Shown here in pieces: positions 1 to 8,474 of a DNA stretch of 64,000 nucleotides. The stretch comes from Proteiniclasticum aestuarii. GTDB lineage: Bacteria; Bacillota; Clostridia; Clostridiales; Clostridiaceae. Positions within the stretch are counted from its first letter, which is position 1. Every line of letters starts with the position of its first letter. Location of the stretch: positions 1 through 64,000 of the forward strand of contig NZ_JAFNJU010000010.1 of the NCBI RefSeq assembly GCF_017368455.1, read 5' to 3'. The notes beneath the pieces were generated by a model, which was not told where the DNA came from, ran no database searches, and was given only the letters and a program-made list of their open reading frames with translations. The position numbers and the translations under genes were made by a program.

Positions 1-24
1 GCTGCTTTAGCAGCAGTTGAGTAA
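1..24 (+). CDS. C-terminal end of a plus-strand frame, possibly TnpB
   Basis: The window opens inside a plus-strand reading frame that gives AALAAVE and then a TAA stop at 22-24. Seven residues cannot identify a protein. The only reason to suggest an IS200/IS605 TnpB C-terminus is the structured segment that follows directly, which looks like the omega RNA/right end that overlaps and follows tnpB in such elements. Any other gene ending here is equally possible from the protein alone. Confidence 0.3.
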   Translation, partial: AALAAVE

Positions 25-125
25 GTAGTGCGGTTGGCGGCCGCTTTCATGCACCCTCACGGGTGCAGCTGGTGAAAGACCCTTATAGGGTCAGTGGAAA
101 CCGCCGGCTAAGCCGGCGGTTTTGA
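25..125 (+). ncRNA. Structured segment resembling IS200/IS605 right end / TnpB omega RNA 3' part
   Basis: Three nested or serial hairpins are visible. The first is GCACCC (51-56) with GGGTGC (61-66), enclosed by CTTTCA (44-49) with TGAAAG (73-78). The second is GACCC (78-82) with GGGTC (88-92). The third is ACCGCCGGC (100-108) with GCCGGCGGT (112-120), followed by TTTGAT. Dense hairpins just after a stop codon, ending in a GC-rich stem and a TTGAT-like tetramer/pentamer, are typical of IS200/IS605 right ends, which double as the scaffold of the TnpB guide RNA. The last hairpin plus T-run could instead be a simple terminator of the upstream gene. The transposase itself lies outside the window. 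Confidence 0.4.
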
Positions 126-184
126 TTATATTCTATTATCCAGTTTCTTCTCTTTCACGCTTGTACGTCTTCACTGAAAAGTTC

Positions 185-1453
185 CTAAGCGAAGAGGATC
201 CATGTAAGGATGTAACCCGTCAGTACGGCGATGAGGGTGAAGGGCACCCCGATTCTTGTGAAATCCTTTGTGGTCACCGTGAAGCCCTGCTTGGTCAGAA
301 TACCGATACCGGCGATATTGGCGGAAGCGCCGATGGGGGTAAGATTTCCTCCAAGAGTAGCCCCAATGATCAGTCCGAAATAGAGCACCGTGGGGTCTCC
401 GCCAAGAAGCGATGCAATACCCCCGATGACGGGAAGCATGGTGGCTGTATAGATGATGTTATCGATGAAGGCCGAAATGAGTACGGAGAACCATACAATG
501 AGTGTGTACACAAGGAAGAGATTATCCCCTGATATCCTCACAAACAGCGCGGCGATGTCTTCGATGACGCCCACAGCGGATATCCCCCCTACAACGATGA
601 AAAGGCCTGATAGAAGGAGAAGCGTCACATAGTCGATTTCTCTCACTGCATTTCTGATGAGCTTCTTGTCCTTATTCACCACATAGCTCTTCACAAGTCC
701 CACCAGAAGAAGCGCCATACAGATGAGTCCGTTGATGGTTCTTGGTGTGTTCGGAATGAAGGAGGCGATGATCAGAAGAAGCACCATGGCGATCAGCAGG
801 AAGGACGGGAAGTAATCCGTCACCACGGTCTTGTCGAGGGCCGCTACAGGCTGCTTCTCTTTTCTGAAAATCCAGAAGAGAACCAGTGTGGACATGATGG
901 CTCCAACCTGCACGATGAAGAACAGTCCGATCTTACCGTTGTAGATGAAGAAATCAAAGAAGTTCATATCCAGATGACCCGCCAGAAGGATGGAGGTGGT
1001 ATCTCCCACCAGGGTCGCTGCCCCCTGCAGGTTCGATGCAACAGATATGGCGATGATGCTGGATATGGGTGAAACGCCCAGCTTTTTGCAGATGGTCAGT
1101 GCCACAGGAGCCACCATCAGCACCGTGGCCACATTATCCACAAAGGCGGAGATGATTCCTGCAAAAAGAGAAAGTGAAACGATGGCCCACATGACATTAG
1201 GCGTTTTTTCGATGATGATGTCCGCAAGAAGCGATGGCATCTTGGAGTCAATAAATAGTGACACCAGTCCCATGGTTCCCGCAATCATGAAGATGACGTT
1301 CCAGTCGATGGTGGTGAGCACTTCCCTTATCGGTATGATTCCCAGCACCACAAACAGTGTAGCGGAAGTCACCGCGATTTTCGCTCTGTGCCTTGGCAGC
1401 GCCAGTAGCAGTACATAAGTCAGAATGAAGATGATGATGGCTGCAATTTTCAT
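185..1453 (-). CDS. SLC13/ArsB-NhaD (ion transporter superfamily) permease
   Basis: A 422-residue polytopic membrane protein of the ion-transporter superfamily (ArsB/NhaD/CitM/DASS type). About eleven hydrophobic segments fall in two halves, each with the family-type pattern in its re-entrant region: SAFVDNVATVLM and GDTTSILLAG in the first, SAFIDNIIYTATMLP and GGNLTPIGASANI in the second. Members move anions, arsenite or cations across the plasma membrane; the substrate cannot be told from sequence. The start has a good AAGGAGAA ribosome site. The gene stands alone behind a yybP-ykoY (Mn2+) riboswitch at 1541-1660, so expression should rise when manganese is high. That points to metal or metal-linked ion export rather than carboxylate uptake, an inference from the regulation only. 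Confidence 0.85.
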   Translation of the reverse strand: MKIAAIIIFILTYVLLLALPRHRAKIAVTSATLFVVLGIIPIREVLTTIDWNVIFMIAGTMGLVSLFIDSKMPSLLADIIIEKTPNVMWAIVSLSLFAGIISAFVDNVATVLMVAPVALTICKKLGVSPISSIIAISVASNLQGAATLVGDTTSILLAGHLDMNFFDFFIYNGKIGLFFIVQVGAIMSTLVLFWIFRKEKQPVAALDKTVVTDYFPSFLLIAMVLLLIIASFIPNTPRTINGLICMALLLVGLVKSYVVNKDKKLIRNAVREIDYVTLLLLSGLFIVVGGISAVGVIEDIAALFVRISGDNLFLVYTLIVWFSVLISAFIDNIIYTATMLPVIGGIASLLGGDPTVLYFGLIIGATLGGNLTPIGASANIAGIGILTKQGFTVTTKDFTRIGVPFTLIAVLTGYILTWILFA

Positions 1454-1513
1454 ATTGTTCTCCTTATCAGTAGTTTATTTTAAAGATGATCACAGTTTCC
1501 CTGATTCAAGACA

Positions 1514-1554
1514 TAAAAAAAGACTCTTCACCAAAAAAACTCTGGTAAAAGTCT
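1514..1554 (-). terminator. Expression-platform terminator of the Mn2+ riboswitch
   Basis: On the minus strand AGACTTTTACCA (1554-1543) can pair with the TGGTGAAGAGTCT stretch (1533-1521), followed by seven T residues (1520-1514). The 5' arm of this stem is the conserved 3' strand of the riboswitch aptamer, so ligand-bound aptamer and terminator are mutually exclusive. This is the arrangement expected for a transcriptional ON switch. Confidence 0.75.
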
Positions 1555-1660
1555 CGCTTTCATAACCTGATTGGACAACCGGATTTTCATCGTAATTGAC
1601 GACCGTCCACACTCTTTATCCGATCTCTGATAAAGAGAAGCTACTCCCTAATACTCACCT
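1541..1660 (-). promoter_or_regulatory. yybP-ykoY (manganese) riboswitch
   Basis: Read on the minus strand, the leader of the permease gene carries the hallmarks of the yybP-ykoY class in order: GGGAGTAGC (1648-1640), a hairpin built on TCTCTTTATC/GATAAAGAG, the CGTCAA element (about 1603-1598), and the closing GCGAGACTTTTACC (1556-1543). The class is known to bind Mn2+ and to switch on exporters and related genes. The closing strand is shared with a terminator just downstream, giving a transcriptional switch. Identification rests on consensus recognition, not a covariance-model search. Confidence 0.85.
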
Positions 1661-1772
1661 ATTTTACTTGAATTCAGAATGAAAAACAAGCATTGTTATT
1701 TTCATGACAATGCCTGTTTTCAAATATATTCATACAGTTCATTTCGAAGAGAACAAGGTTCCTGCATGATCT

Positions 1773-2198
1773 CTAGAAATTATAGTTCTGATACACATAG
1801 ATGAGATGATAGGCGATGGCGAGAAAAAGGAGAACCGCAATGGTTCTGTGCGCCTTGATCCAGAGGCCTTTTCTGGTTTTCTTGTAGGCGCCGTAGCCAC
1901 CTAGAATAGCCTGAATAATCATCAGTCCGGCTGCCATGGCTCCACTCACCACAAATCCCCAGCGATTGAACTGTATGTAGAAGTGAACAAGAATCCCCAC
2001 GATGGTGATGATTCCGAAGAGCTTGTGATATTTCACGATGAAAGATAGAAGTGCCTGCCAGGGCCCCTTCAGCTTCTCGTTTTTTCTGATGGACTTCCCC
2101 CACTTCTTGTTCACGGCTTTCATGATGTAGTTCATGATGGTCAGTACGTAAGCGATGACGATGACCCATCCGAAAAATGCTCCCACTGTCGCATTCAT
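1773..2198 (-). CDS. Small b-type cytochrome-like four-helix membrane protein
   Basis: A 141-residue integral membrane protein with about four transmembrane helices. Histidines sit near helix ends (YHKLFG, LVHFYIQF, KAHRTIA, AYHLIYV), a layout seen in diheme cytochrome b561/ferric-reductase-like membrane proteins, so heme binding is plausible but unproven. The frame is open further upstream, but the ATG at 2198 is chosen because AAAGGAGTGGG lies just before it, whereas the ATG at 2240 has a poor site. The gene is monocistronic, lies divergently from the phosphofructokinase gene, and sits downstream of the riboswitch leader without being part of it. No partner gene in the window identifies an electron-transfer chain. 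Confidence 0.6.
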   Translation of the reverse strand: MNATVGAFFGWVIVIAYVLTIMNYIMKAVNKKWGKSIRKNEKLKGPWQALLSFIVKYHKLFGIITIVGILVHFYIQFNRWGFVVSGAMAAGLMIIQAILGGYGAYKKTRKGLWIKAHRTIAVLLFLAIAYHLIYVYQNYNF

Positions 2199-2384
2199 AT
2201 ATTCCCACTCCTTTCCTGGTATTCTAATTATATTCATCATACCATCTATCCTTGCAGCGTAATATTCTTCTGAAGAAAATTAACAGAAATGTTTTTCTTT
2301 TGAAATCCTCTATTCTTTCTGACGCACTGAATATGATATGATATAAGAAAATTCAAAATATTCACCTAGAAAGAAGGGATTGCA

Positions 2385-3599
2385 ATGAAACTGGAAGGTA
2401 AAGTGGTGGTAGCCCAGGGGGGCGGACCCACTGCTGTCATCAACGAATCACTGGTAGGCGTCGTGCTGGAGTCTCGTAAATTTCCTCAGATCACCAAGGT
2501 CTATGGCGCCATCAACGGCGTCCGTGGAATCGTGAACGAGGACTTTCTGGACCTGACGCAGGAAACCACCAACAATCTGGAACGCGTCGCTGTGACTCCA
2601 TCCTCTGCACTGTTCTCCACCAGAGACAAACCGGACAAAGCCTACTGTCAGGAGATCTTCAAGGTGTTCAAGGCCCATGATGTACGATACTTCTTCTACA
2701 TCGGGGGTAATGATTCCGCCGATACTGTGAGAATCGTCAACGAAGAGGCTGAGCGCTCCAACTATGAATTCAGAGCCATCCATATTCCCAAAACCATCGA
2801 CAATGACCTCATGCTGAACGACCATACGCCTGGATACGGGTCTGCCGCGAAATTCGTGGCCCAGAGCTTCATCGGGCTGAATCTGGATAACAGAGCGCTG
2901 CCAGGTGTCCACATCGGCGTCGTCATGGGCAGAAATTCAGGGTTTCTTACTGCAGCCTCCTCCATCGCCCAGAAATATCCCGATGATGGACCCCATCTCA
3001 TTTACCTCCCCGAGCGCGCCTTCAAGATCGATAGGTTCCTCAGCGATGTGAAGAGAATCTATGATCAGCACGGACGATGCGTTGTAGCCCTCTCCGAAGG
3101 CATCAGAGATGAGGCGGGTGTGCCCATCATCGAAAGACTGGGTACCAGGGAAAAGGATTCCCACGGGAATGTGTCTCTTTCCGGAACCGGTGCACTGGGA
3201 GATCTATTGACCAGAGAAGTCAAAGACAAACTGAAGATCGGAAGAGTCCGAAGCGACACCTTTGGCTATCTACAGCGCTCCTTTCTGGGATGCGTATCGG
3301 ATGTGGACCAGCGGGAAGCCAGAGAAGTGGGTGAAAAGGCTGCACAGTTCGCCATCTGGCAGAACGTGGACGGCTCCATCACCATTCACCGCACAGGATA
3401 CTACTCTGTGGACTACAAACTGAGCAGCCTCAAGGAAGTGGCCGCCAGAACCAAGCTCATGCCTGATGCGTTCATAAACGCTGAGGCCAATAATGTCACA
3501 GAAGCCTTCAAATACTATCTGACGCCCCTTCTCGGTTCCAATATGCCCTCCGCTTCCATGCTGAGAGCACCAAGGGCCGAAAAGCTTCTGCAGAAATGA
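2385..3599 (+). CDS. pfp: Pyrophosphate-type 6-phosphofructokinase
   Basis: A 404-residue phosphofructokinase that phosphorylates fructose 6-phosphate in glycolysis. The N-terminal QGGGPTAVIN loop, GGNDS at 107-111 and PKTIDND at 135-141 are clear. Two residues separate PPi- from ATP-dependent enzymes: Asp in place of the second Gly of GGDG (D110 here), and Lys in place of Gly in PGTIDND (K136 here). Both are the PPi form, so the enzyme should use pyrophosphate and be reversible. MGRNSGFL and a long C-terminal extension fit the roughly 400-residue group. The gene is monocistronic, with an AGAAGGGATT ribosome site and its own strong terminator. Confidence 0.9.
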   Translation: MKLEGKVVVAQGGGPTAVINESLVGVVLESRKFPQITKVYGAINGVRGIVNEDFLDLTQETTNNLERVAVTPSSALFSTRDKPDKAYCQEIFKVFKAHDVRYFFYIGGNDSADTVRIVNEEAERSNYEFRAIHIPKTIDNDLMLNDHTPGYGSAAKFVAQSFIGLNLDNRALPGVHIGVVMGRNSGFLTAASSIAQKYPDDGPHLIYLPERAFKIDRFLSDVKRIYDQHGRCVVALSEGIRDEAGVPIIERLGTREKDSHGNVSLSGTGALGDLLTREVKDKLKIGRVRSDTFGYLQRSFLGCVSDVDQREAREVGEKAAQFAIWQNVDGSITIHRTGYYSVDYKLSSLKEVAARTKLMPDAFINAEANNVTEAFKYYLTPLLGSNMPSASMLRAPRAEKLLQK

Positions 3600-3613
3600 C
3601 CAGAAACAAGTTT

Positions 3614-3662
3614 AAAGGACCAGCAGCGCTTCAGTAAAAGTGAAGCGCTGCTGGTCCTTTTC
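3614..3662 (+). terminator. Intrinsic terminator after the phosphofructokinase gene
   Basis: A 20-bp stem, AAAGGACCAGCAGCGCTTCA pairing with its exact complement, surrounds the loop GTAAAAG and is followed by T residues. Confidence 0.9.
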
Positions 3663-3718
3663 TGATTTTCATAATTTCCATTATGAGTCAATATTCAACA
3701 GATGCGTAGATACATCAC

Positions 3719-4756
3719 TCAAAAAAACACCTTCGTAATCATATAAAATACTTGGGGAAAAATCGATATCGCGCCTATAAGTCTTAGAATCTGAATCATG
3801 GCAACATCAGAACCTGATACACCTAGATCTGAAGCAATAAGAGCCATATCTGAAGCACCAGCTGGTGAAGAAGACAGTATTGCCTGTGAAAGTGGCAGCT
3901 TATATTTTTTCGCAAGAATATTACCCATTAAAAAGCAGGAGAACATATTCAGCACCACTAAAATCAAGGCTGGAATGGCCAGATATTTAAGCTCTACAAA
4001 ATCCTGATATCCGAAACGACTACCGATATATGCACCAGAAAAAAGCTGAGCCATCCTTTTAAACCAGATCGGAAATGTTACTTCATAGGATGCCATTTTC
4101 AGGATGACTATACATAGCATCGCAAAAATAAGTGTTCCAGCAGGCACACCCATCATTCTGCCTGCTGTTCCTGCTATGAAAGCCAGAATCAGTGAAACCC
4201 ATAGTTTTCTATTCTTGATTGAAGATGGTTTCTTTATGACGAGTTTCGGTTTTTCCCCAGTTCCACCTGTTTCTTTCGAATCATATTTCACCAGTAACGG
4301 TACCATGGAAATTCCAGAGATCAGTCTTACAAATTGAAGCACCGTAACTTTGGCAGCATCAGCACCTAAATCTGCAGCTATCAATGGAGTATCACTTACT
4401 CCACCAGGAATTCCCGCTAAAAAGGAAGTCAGAATATCCAGAGGACTAACCAGGTAAATCAGAATCCCGACTAAAAAATTGGTTACTATGAGACCTACCA
4501 GAAGCGTGATCGTAGGGCGGATCAGATGCTTCATTCGAGGAAGATTCTCTTTTTTCACAGTCATCCCGATATATGCTCCTGCAATGGTCTGGGCAATGAT
4601 CCTGAACTCCATGGGCATTGCAATAATCTGCGTATTCACATTGAAGATTGCGACCATGATAACACTGCCCAGCATCATTCCACCAGGTACACGAAGCTTC
4701 TGGAGTATGTATCCACCAATAAATGCAATAAGGATAGTCAATAGTAAATTAGTCAT
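3719..4756 (-). CDS. AbrB-family (AmoA-like) duplicated membrane protein, putative transporter
   Basis: A 345-residue membrane protein of the AbrB/putative ammonia monooxygenase family (TIGR03082-type internal duplication). The two halves repeat the pattern: FLAGIPGGVSDTPLIAADLGAD in the first and ILSSSPAGASDMALIASDLGVS in the second, each followed by a conserved Q..RL segment. Biochemical function is not established; members often sit beside tricarboxylate or TRAP transporters and are suspected transporters. Here the gene follows the TRAP permease on the same strand after a 134-base gap with a weak hairpin. It may therefore be read through as the last gene of the catabolic operon. The start has GGAGA at good spacing. 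Confidence 0.75.
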   Translation of the reverse strand: MTNLLLTILIAFIGGYILQKLRVPGGMMLGSVIMVAIFNVNTQIIAMPMEFRIIAQTIAGAYIGMTVKKENLPRMKHLIRPTITLLVGLIVTNFLVGILIYLVSPLDILTSFLAGIPGGVSDTPLIAADLGADAAKVTVLQFVRLISGISMVPLLVKYDSKETGGTGEKPKLVIKKPSSIKNRKLWVSLILAFIAGTAGRMMGVPAGTLIFAMLCIVILKMASYEVTFPIWFKRMAQLFSGAYIGSRFGYQDFVELKYLAIPALILVVLNMFSCFLMGNILAKKYKLPLSQAILSSSPAGASDMALIASDLGVSGSDVAMIQILRLIGAISIFPQVFYMITKVFF

Positions 4757-4854
4757 ATTTTCTCCATTCTGAACCAGTAAATACCCACCATGACTACAGG
4801 TAATAACTGTTCAGCTACGTTCAGAAACATCTTTTCCCAATAAATCCGGAAGTA

Positions 4855-4882
4855 AAAGAAGGATAGCATGTAATCCTTCTTT
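4855..4882 (-). terminator. Weak terminator or processing hairpin between TRAP permease and AbrB-like gene
   Basis: AAAGAAGGAT and ATCCTTCTTT form a 10-bp stem; on the minus strand it runs into a short T stretch (TTTTAC). It is weak enough to allow partial read-through into the AbrB-like gene. Confidence 0.5.
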
Positions 4883-4890
4883 CACAATAA

Positions 4891-6771
4891 TTATGCGATT
4901 TTAACTGATCTTACAGTTTTGACTTTGTACTGAATCATGATGGTAACCAAGGCTACAACAAACCCAAGAATATTACCGATCAGCGGATCAGGCATTATGA
5001 GCATGATTCCGGCTAGAAAGAGGACTATTCTGGAAACTGCTGATAATTCCACTTTCATCCAGCCGGATAATGAAATCGACAGGACAATTGAACCTAGAAC
5101 GGCAGTCATCAGGGAGAACACAATATTTCCGAATGTGCCAATCAGTAGAAGTTCAGGTGAAAACGCAAAGATGAATGGAATAATAAACCCTGCAGCAGCC
5201 AGTTTCATCGCTGCGAATCCTGTCTCCCACATATTAGATCCAGCTATACCTGCGGCTGCAAATGTTGAAAGCGCGACCGGAGGGGTAATCGTAGACAACG
5301 CTCCGAAATACAAGATGAACATATGCGCACCAATCACTGTTACGCCCAGTTTAATAAGTGCAGGTGCAACTAGGATTGCTAACACCATATATGCCGCTGA
5401 AGTAGGTAGCCCCATCCCTAGTACAAGACTCGTTATCATTGCCAGAAGTAAGGCAATGATGAGACTGCCTCCTGAGACTTCGATGATGATCGAGCTGATT
5501 TTCAGTCCAAGCCCCGTCATGTTAAGTATACCCATTACAATTCCTGCAAGAATACAGGCTGCTGCAATTGGACCAATGCCAGAAATCGCACTTTTGAATG
5601 CTTTCAGAAAACCTTCCATGTTCATGGCACTGCGGTTTTTCAGAAAACCTATAATCACGGATAGTATGATCGTGATGAAAGCAGCTCTCTGAGCACTATA
5701 TCCATAGATCAGCATTCCCATGAGTACAATAAGGGGCAAGAGATATACCCAGCCTTCTTTGAATACTTTCCCTGCATTCATCTGCTGATCTTTTGGTGTA
5801 ACCGGAATGTCTTGTTTATTTGCTTCCAGATATACAGAAACTGACAATGTGATATAGTACAGTATGGCTGTCGGAATAGCCGCCAATGCAATTTTGGAAT
5901 ACTCGATGCCTGTTATTTCCGCCATCAGAAATGCGACTGCACCCATAACAGGTGGCATGATCTGACCTCCATTTGAAGCAACAGCTTCTACCGCTCCAGA
6001 AAAAGCAGGTTTAAAACCGACTTTTTTCATCAGAGGTATCGTAAATGTTCCCGTTGTTACTACATTAGCCGCTCCAGAGCCATTGATACTTCCCATAAGC
6101 ATGGAAGAATAGATTGCTGCCTGAGCCGGCCCACCTTTCACTTTACCCGTCAGTGCAAATGCGATATTCACAAAGAACTCCCCAGCCCCTGTCATGTCTA
6201 ATATTGTTCCGAATAAAACAAACAGGAAAATAAACTGTGCTGAAACGTAGAGAGTCTGACCGTAAAGCCCATCAGATGATGTGAATAGATAGGGTGCTAA
6301 TCTTGATACAGAGAACTTCACAGTCTTAAATACGCCAGGAAGATTATTCCCGAAAAGAGCATATATCAGAAAAAGCACTGATATGATCGGCAGTATGTTC
6401 CCGATGGCTCTTCTTGCAATTTCCAAGGCAAGAAGTATTGCAACCACTGAAATGATGATATCAAATCGGCTGTACACACCAGCAGTTTCAATGAACTTCT
6501 CTTGCAGTGATATCTGGTACCAAGAAACAAAGATGTTCGTGAATAGTATCAAAAGATCTATAATCTTTCCACCTTTAAACTTAAGCGGTCTTGTAAGGAC
6601 AATATATGATCCAACAATCCCCCAATGGATTGCTGCCTGCTCATAGGCAGGCAGCACACCAATTGATGCTGTATAGAGATGGAAAAATGCAAGAATAATC
6701 GATAGAATGATTACGATTCGATCTGTTACTTTTCGTATTCCATTTTTGGAACTGTTTTGTGCATTTTCCAT
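4891..6771 (-). CDS. TRAP transporter fused 4TM/12TM permease (TAXI type)
   Basis: A 626-residue permease in which the small (DctQ-like) and large (DctM-like) TRAP subunits are fused, as is usual for TAXI-TRAP systems. About seventeen hydrophobic segments are visible. Family signatures include GSINGSGAANVVTTGTFTIP near residues 235-255, ASNGGQIMPPVMGAVAF and VLGMGLPTSAAY. With the binding protein encoded just downstream it should drive ion-gradient uptake of an organic anion. The gene has a clear AAGGAG site 15 bases after the binding-protein stop, so the two are co-transcribed. The neighbours encode GalB- and GalC-like enzymes, which suggests a di- or tricarboxylic substrate; that is inference. 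Confidence 0.92.
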   Translation of the reverse strand: MENAQNSSKNGIRKVTDRIVIILSIILAFFHLYTASIGVLPAYEQAAIHWGIVGSYIVLTRPLKFKGGKIIDLLILFTNIFVSWYQISLQEKFIETAGVYSRFDIIISVVAILLALEIARRAIGNILPIISVLFLIYALFGNNLPGVFKTVKFSVSRLAPYLFTSSDGLYGQTLYVSAQFIFLFVLFGTILDMTGAGEFFVNIAFALTGKVKGGPAQAAIYSSMLMGSINGSGAANVVTTGTFTIPLMKKVGFKPAFSGAVEAVASNGGQIMPPVMGAVAFLMAEITGIEYSKIALAAIPTAILYYITLSVSVYLEANKQDIPVTPKDQQMNAGKVFKEGWVYLLPLIVLMGMLIYGYSAQRAAFITIILSVIIGFLKNRSAMNMEGFLKAFKSAISGIGPIAAACILAGIVMGILNMTGLGLKISSIIIEVSGGSLIIALLLAMITSLVLGMGLPTSAAYMVLAILVAPALIKLGVTVIGAHMFILYFGALSTITPPVALSTFAAAGIAGSNMWETGFAAMKLAAAGFIIPFIFAFSPELLLIGTFGNIVFSLMTAVLGSIVLSISLSGWMKVELSAVSRIVLFLAGIMLIMPDPLIGNILGFVVALVTIMIQYKVKTVRSVKIA

Positions 6772-6786
6772 TTTAATCTCCTTTAA

Positions 6787-7752
6787 CTAATCGATTACCC
6801 CGACTTCTTTGAAATATTTTGCAGCGCCAGGATGAAGCGGTGCACTGGTGTTCCAAGCGGTACCTTTCGATATTTCCGCTACAACAACATGTGCATCTTT
6901 GTACTCGTCCACTTTCTCCAATGCGGTTTGCACAAAATCATACACAACATCTTCTGGTACATCACTGTTGGTAAAGATTTCCGTCATGATTTTAAATGTA
7001 TTGATATCCTTATCTGTCCCTGTATAAGTGCCTGCAGGAATCACATAGGGCTGATAATACGGCTTCTCTTCAGAAATCTGGCTGATTATGTCCTCATCCA
7101 CATCCACCAGTGTAACTCTACCCGTGGAAGTCGCACTCATCATAGCACTCGTAGGCACGCCAGCCACGAAGAAAGTAGCATCAATTTCACCATCTGTAAG
7201 TTTCTGCAGTCCTTCATCAAAAGCAAGGTAATATGGTGTGATATCCTTTTCCGGATCAATTCCGTATGCTTCAAGAATGGATTTAGACATCTCCACTATA
7301 GTCGTTGATGGGGGTCCAAGACAAACTTTCTTTCCCTTCAGGTCCGCATAAGTCTCGATTCCAGAATCCTTAAGCGTGGCAATCTGTCCAGCACTCATGT
7401 AGAGTGACATCACACCAGAGATATTCTGTTTGCCTGATTCCTTGTACATGTTCGTACCATTGGCTGCAAAATAGACTCCGTCAGCATTAGACATACCGAA
7501 CTGAATATCGCCACTATTAGCCAGGTTGAGATTTTCAACAGATCCTTTGGTTGGCTGAGCAATCACGTTGAGTTTATCAGAATTATTATTTACTGTAGCC
7601 GCCATTGCCGCACCCACAACGTAATATGTCCCAGCGGTTCCAGCGGTTCCAAGTACAATATCCGATGTTTCTTCCCCACTAGAACTGCATCCTGCTACTA
7701 TTGCGAGTGACATGGCCATAACGATTAAAGAGCTCACTAGTTTCTTTTTCAT
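6787..7752 (-). CDS. TAXI-family TRAP transporter substrate-binding lipoprotein
   Basis: A 321-residue extracytoplasmic solute-binding protein of the TAXI (TRAP-associated extracytoplasmic immunogenic) family. The signal peptide ends in the lipobox LAIVAGCSSS (Cys22), so the mature protein is a membrane-anchored lipoprotein. The N-terminal TAGTAGTYYVVGAA stretch and the ADLKGKKVCLGPPSTT region are characteristic of TAXI proteins. It delivers substrate to the fused permease encoded next. It lies between the aldolase-like gene and the permease gene in one minus-strand operon with gaps of only 15 bases. Confidence 0.93.
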   Translation of the reverse strand: MKKKLVSSLIVMAMSLAIVAGCSSSGEETSDIVLGTAGTAGTYYVVGAAMAATVNNNSDKLNVIAQPTKGSVENLNLANSGDIQFGMSNADGVYFAANGTNMYKESGKQNISGVMSLYMSAGQIATLKDSGIETYADLKGKKVCLGPPSTTIVEMSKSILEAYGIDPEKDITPYYLAFDEGLQKLTDGEIDATFFVAGVPTSAMMSATSTGRVTLVDVDEDIISQISEEKPYYQPYVIPAGTYTGTDKDINTFKIMTEIFTNSDVPEDVVYDFVQTALEKVDEYKDAHVVVAEISKGTAWNTSAPLHPGAAKYFKEVGVID

Positions 7753-7767
7753 GATTTTACCCCTTTT

Positions 7768-8466
7768 CTATTTATTTATCATTTCGGAAACCCATTGAGG
7801 AGCCAGTGAAGCCGTCTCTTTGCCTTCCAGTCTGTTTTTTTCATACTCTTCTATAGCTTTCGTTCTCTTTTCTTCATAGGCTACCTTATCTTCCGCTTTT
7901 TTTAGTACTTTCTCGATATGCTCTTTAGGAATGACAATGACACCATCGTAATCACCACATATCAGATCTCCTGGAAAAACCTCTACCCCCGCACATAATA
8001 TTGGAGTGTTTATCTTCCCTGGACCTTTCTTTGCTGGACTTCTTTGCATATATCCCCTGGCAAACACTGGGAGGTTCAGACTCTTCAGTCCTTCTTTATC
8101 TCTTACATAGCCATCCAGCACCACAGCTTCAAGGCCAACAGCTTTTGATGCGCCAACCATAAGATCCCCCATATAGGCTCTGTCCCTATACCCTTTTCCA
8201 TCAACAACAAGTGCATATCCTGGTTCTGCCTGGTAAATTGCTATATGTATCGGCAGATTATCTCCATCTTCTGTTTCAACAGTTGCTGCAGTAGCGCAGA
8301 ACCTCATCTTCTCATCCACTGCGAGGATTTCCGGATCCATACACCCCCCTCTTCTTATGGATAGAGAAGCCATTCCGTCAGCAAGATTTGCTGTACTTAA
8401 TTTCTTCGCGCGTTCAATGAAGTGTTCATCTATTTTCTGAGGCAGTTTCAAATAATTCTCATTCAT
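7768..8466 (-). CDS. RraA-fold aldolase, GalC-like (4-carboxy-4-hydroxy-2-oxoadipate / HMG aldolase)
   Basis: A 232-residue member of the RraA-like/class II HMG-CHA aldolase family. The catalytic D-X20-R-D motif is intact: Asp in MGDLMVG, exactly twenty residues, then Arg-Asp in GYVRDKEG. RraA proteins that only inhibit RNase E lack this set. Such enzymes are divalent-metal dependent and cleave 4-carboxy-4-hydroxy-2-oxoadipate to pyruvate and oxaloacetate, or HMG to two pyruvates. The upstream neighbour, eight bases away, is a GalB-like hydratase whose product would be exactly this substrate, which favours the CHA aldolase role. The C-terminal 30 residues are charged and helical. Confidence 0.82.
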   Translation of the reverse strand: MNENYLKLPQKIDEHFIERAKKLSTANLADGMASLSIRRGGCMDPEILAVDEKMRFCATAATVETEDGDNLPIHIAIYQAEPGYALVVDGKGYRDRAYMGDLMVGASKAVGLEAVVLDGYVRDKEGLKSLNLPVFARGYMQRSPAKKGPGKINTPILCAGVEVFPGDLICGDYDGVIVIPKEHIEKVLKKAEDKVAYEEKRTKAIEEYEKNRLEGKETASLAPQWVSEMINK

Positions 8467-8474
8467 CTCATCAC

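Noticed and set aside
4937..5692. A 251-codon plus-strand frame inside the TRAP permease region
   Set aside because: It is antisense to a complete, motif-rich permease, has no ribosome site and has the composition of a reversed membrane-protein gene.
7768..8466. Call as RraA regulator of RNase E or demethylmenaquinone methyltransferase
   Set aside because: The intact D-X20-R-D aldolase motif and catabolic context argue for an aldolase; the methyltransferase name is a historic misannotation of the family.
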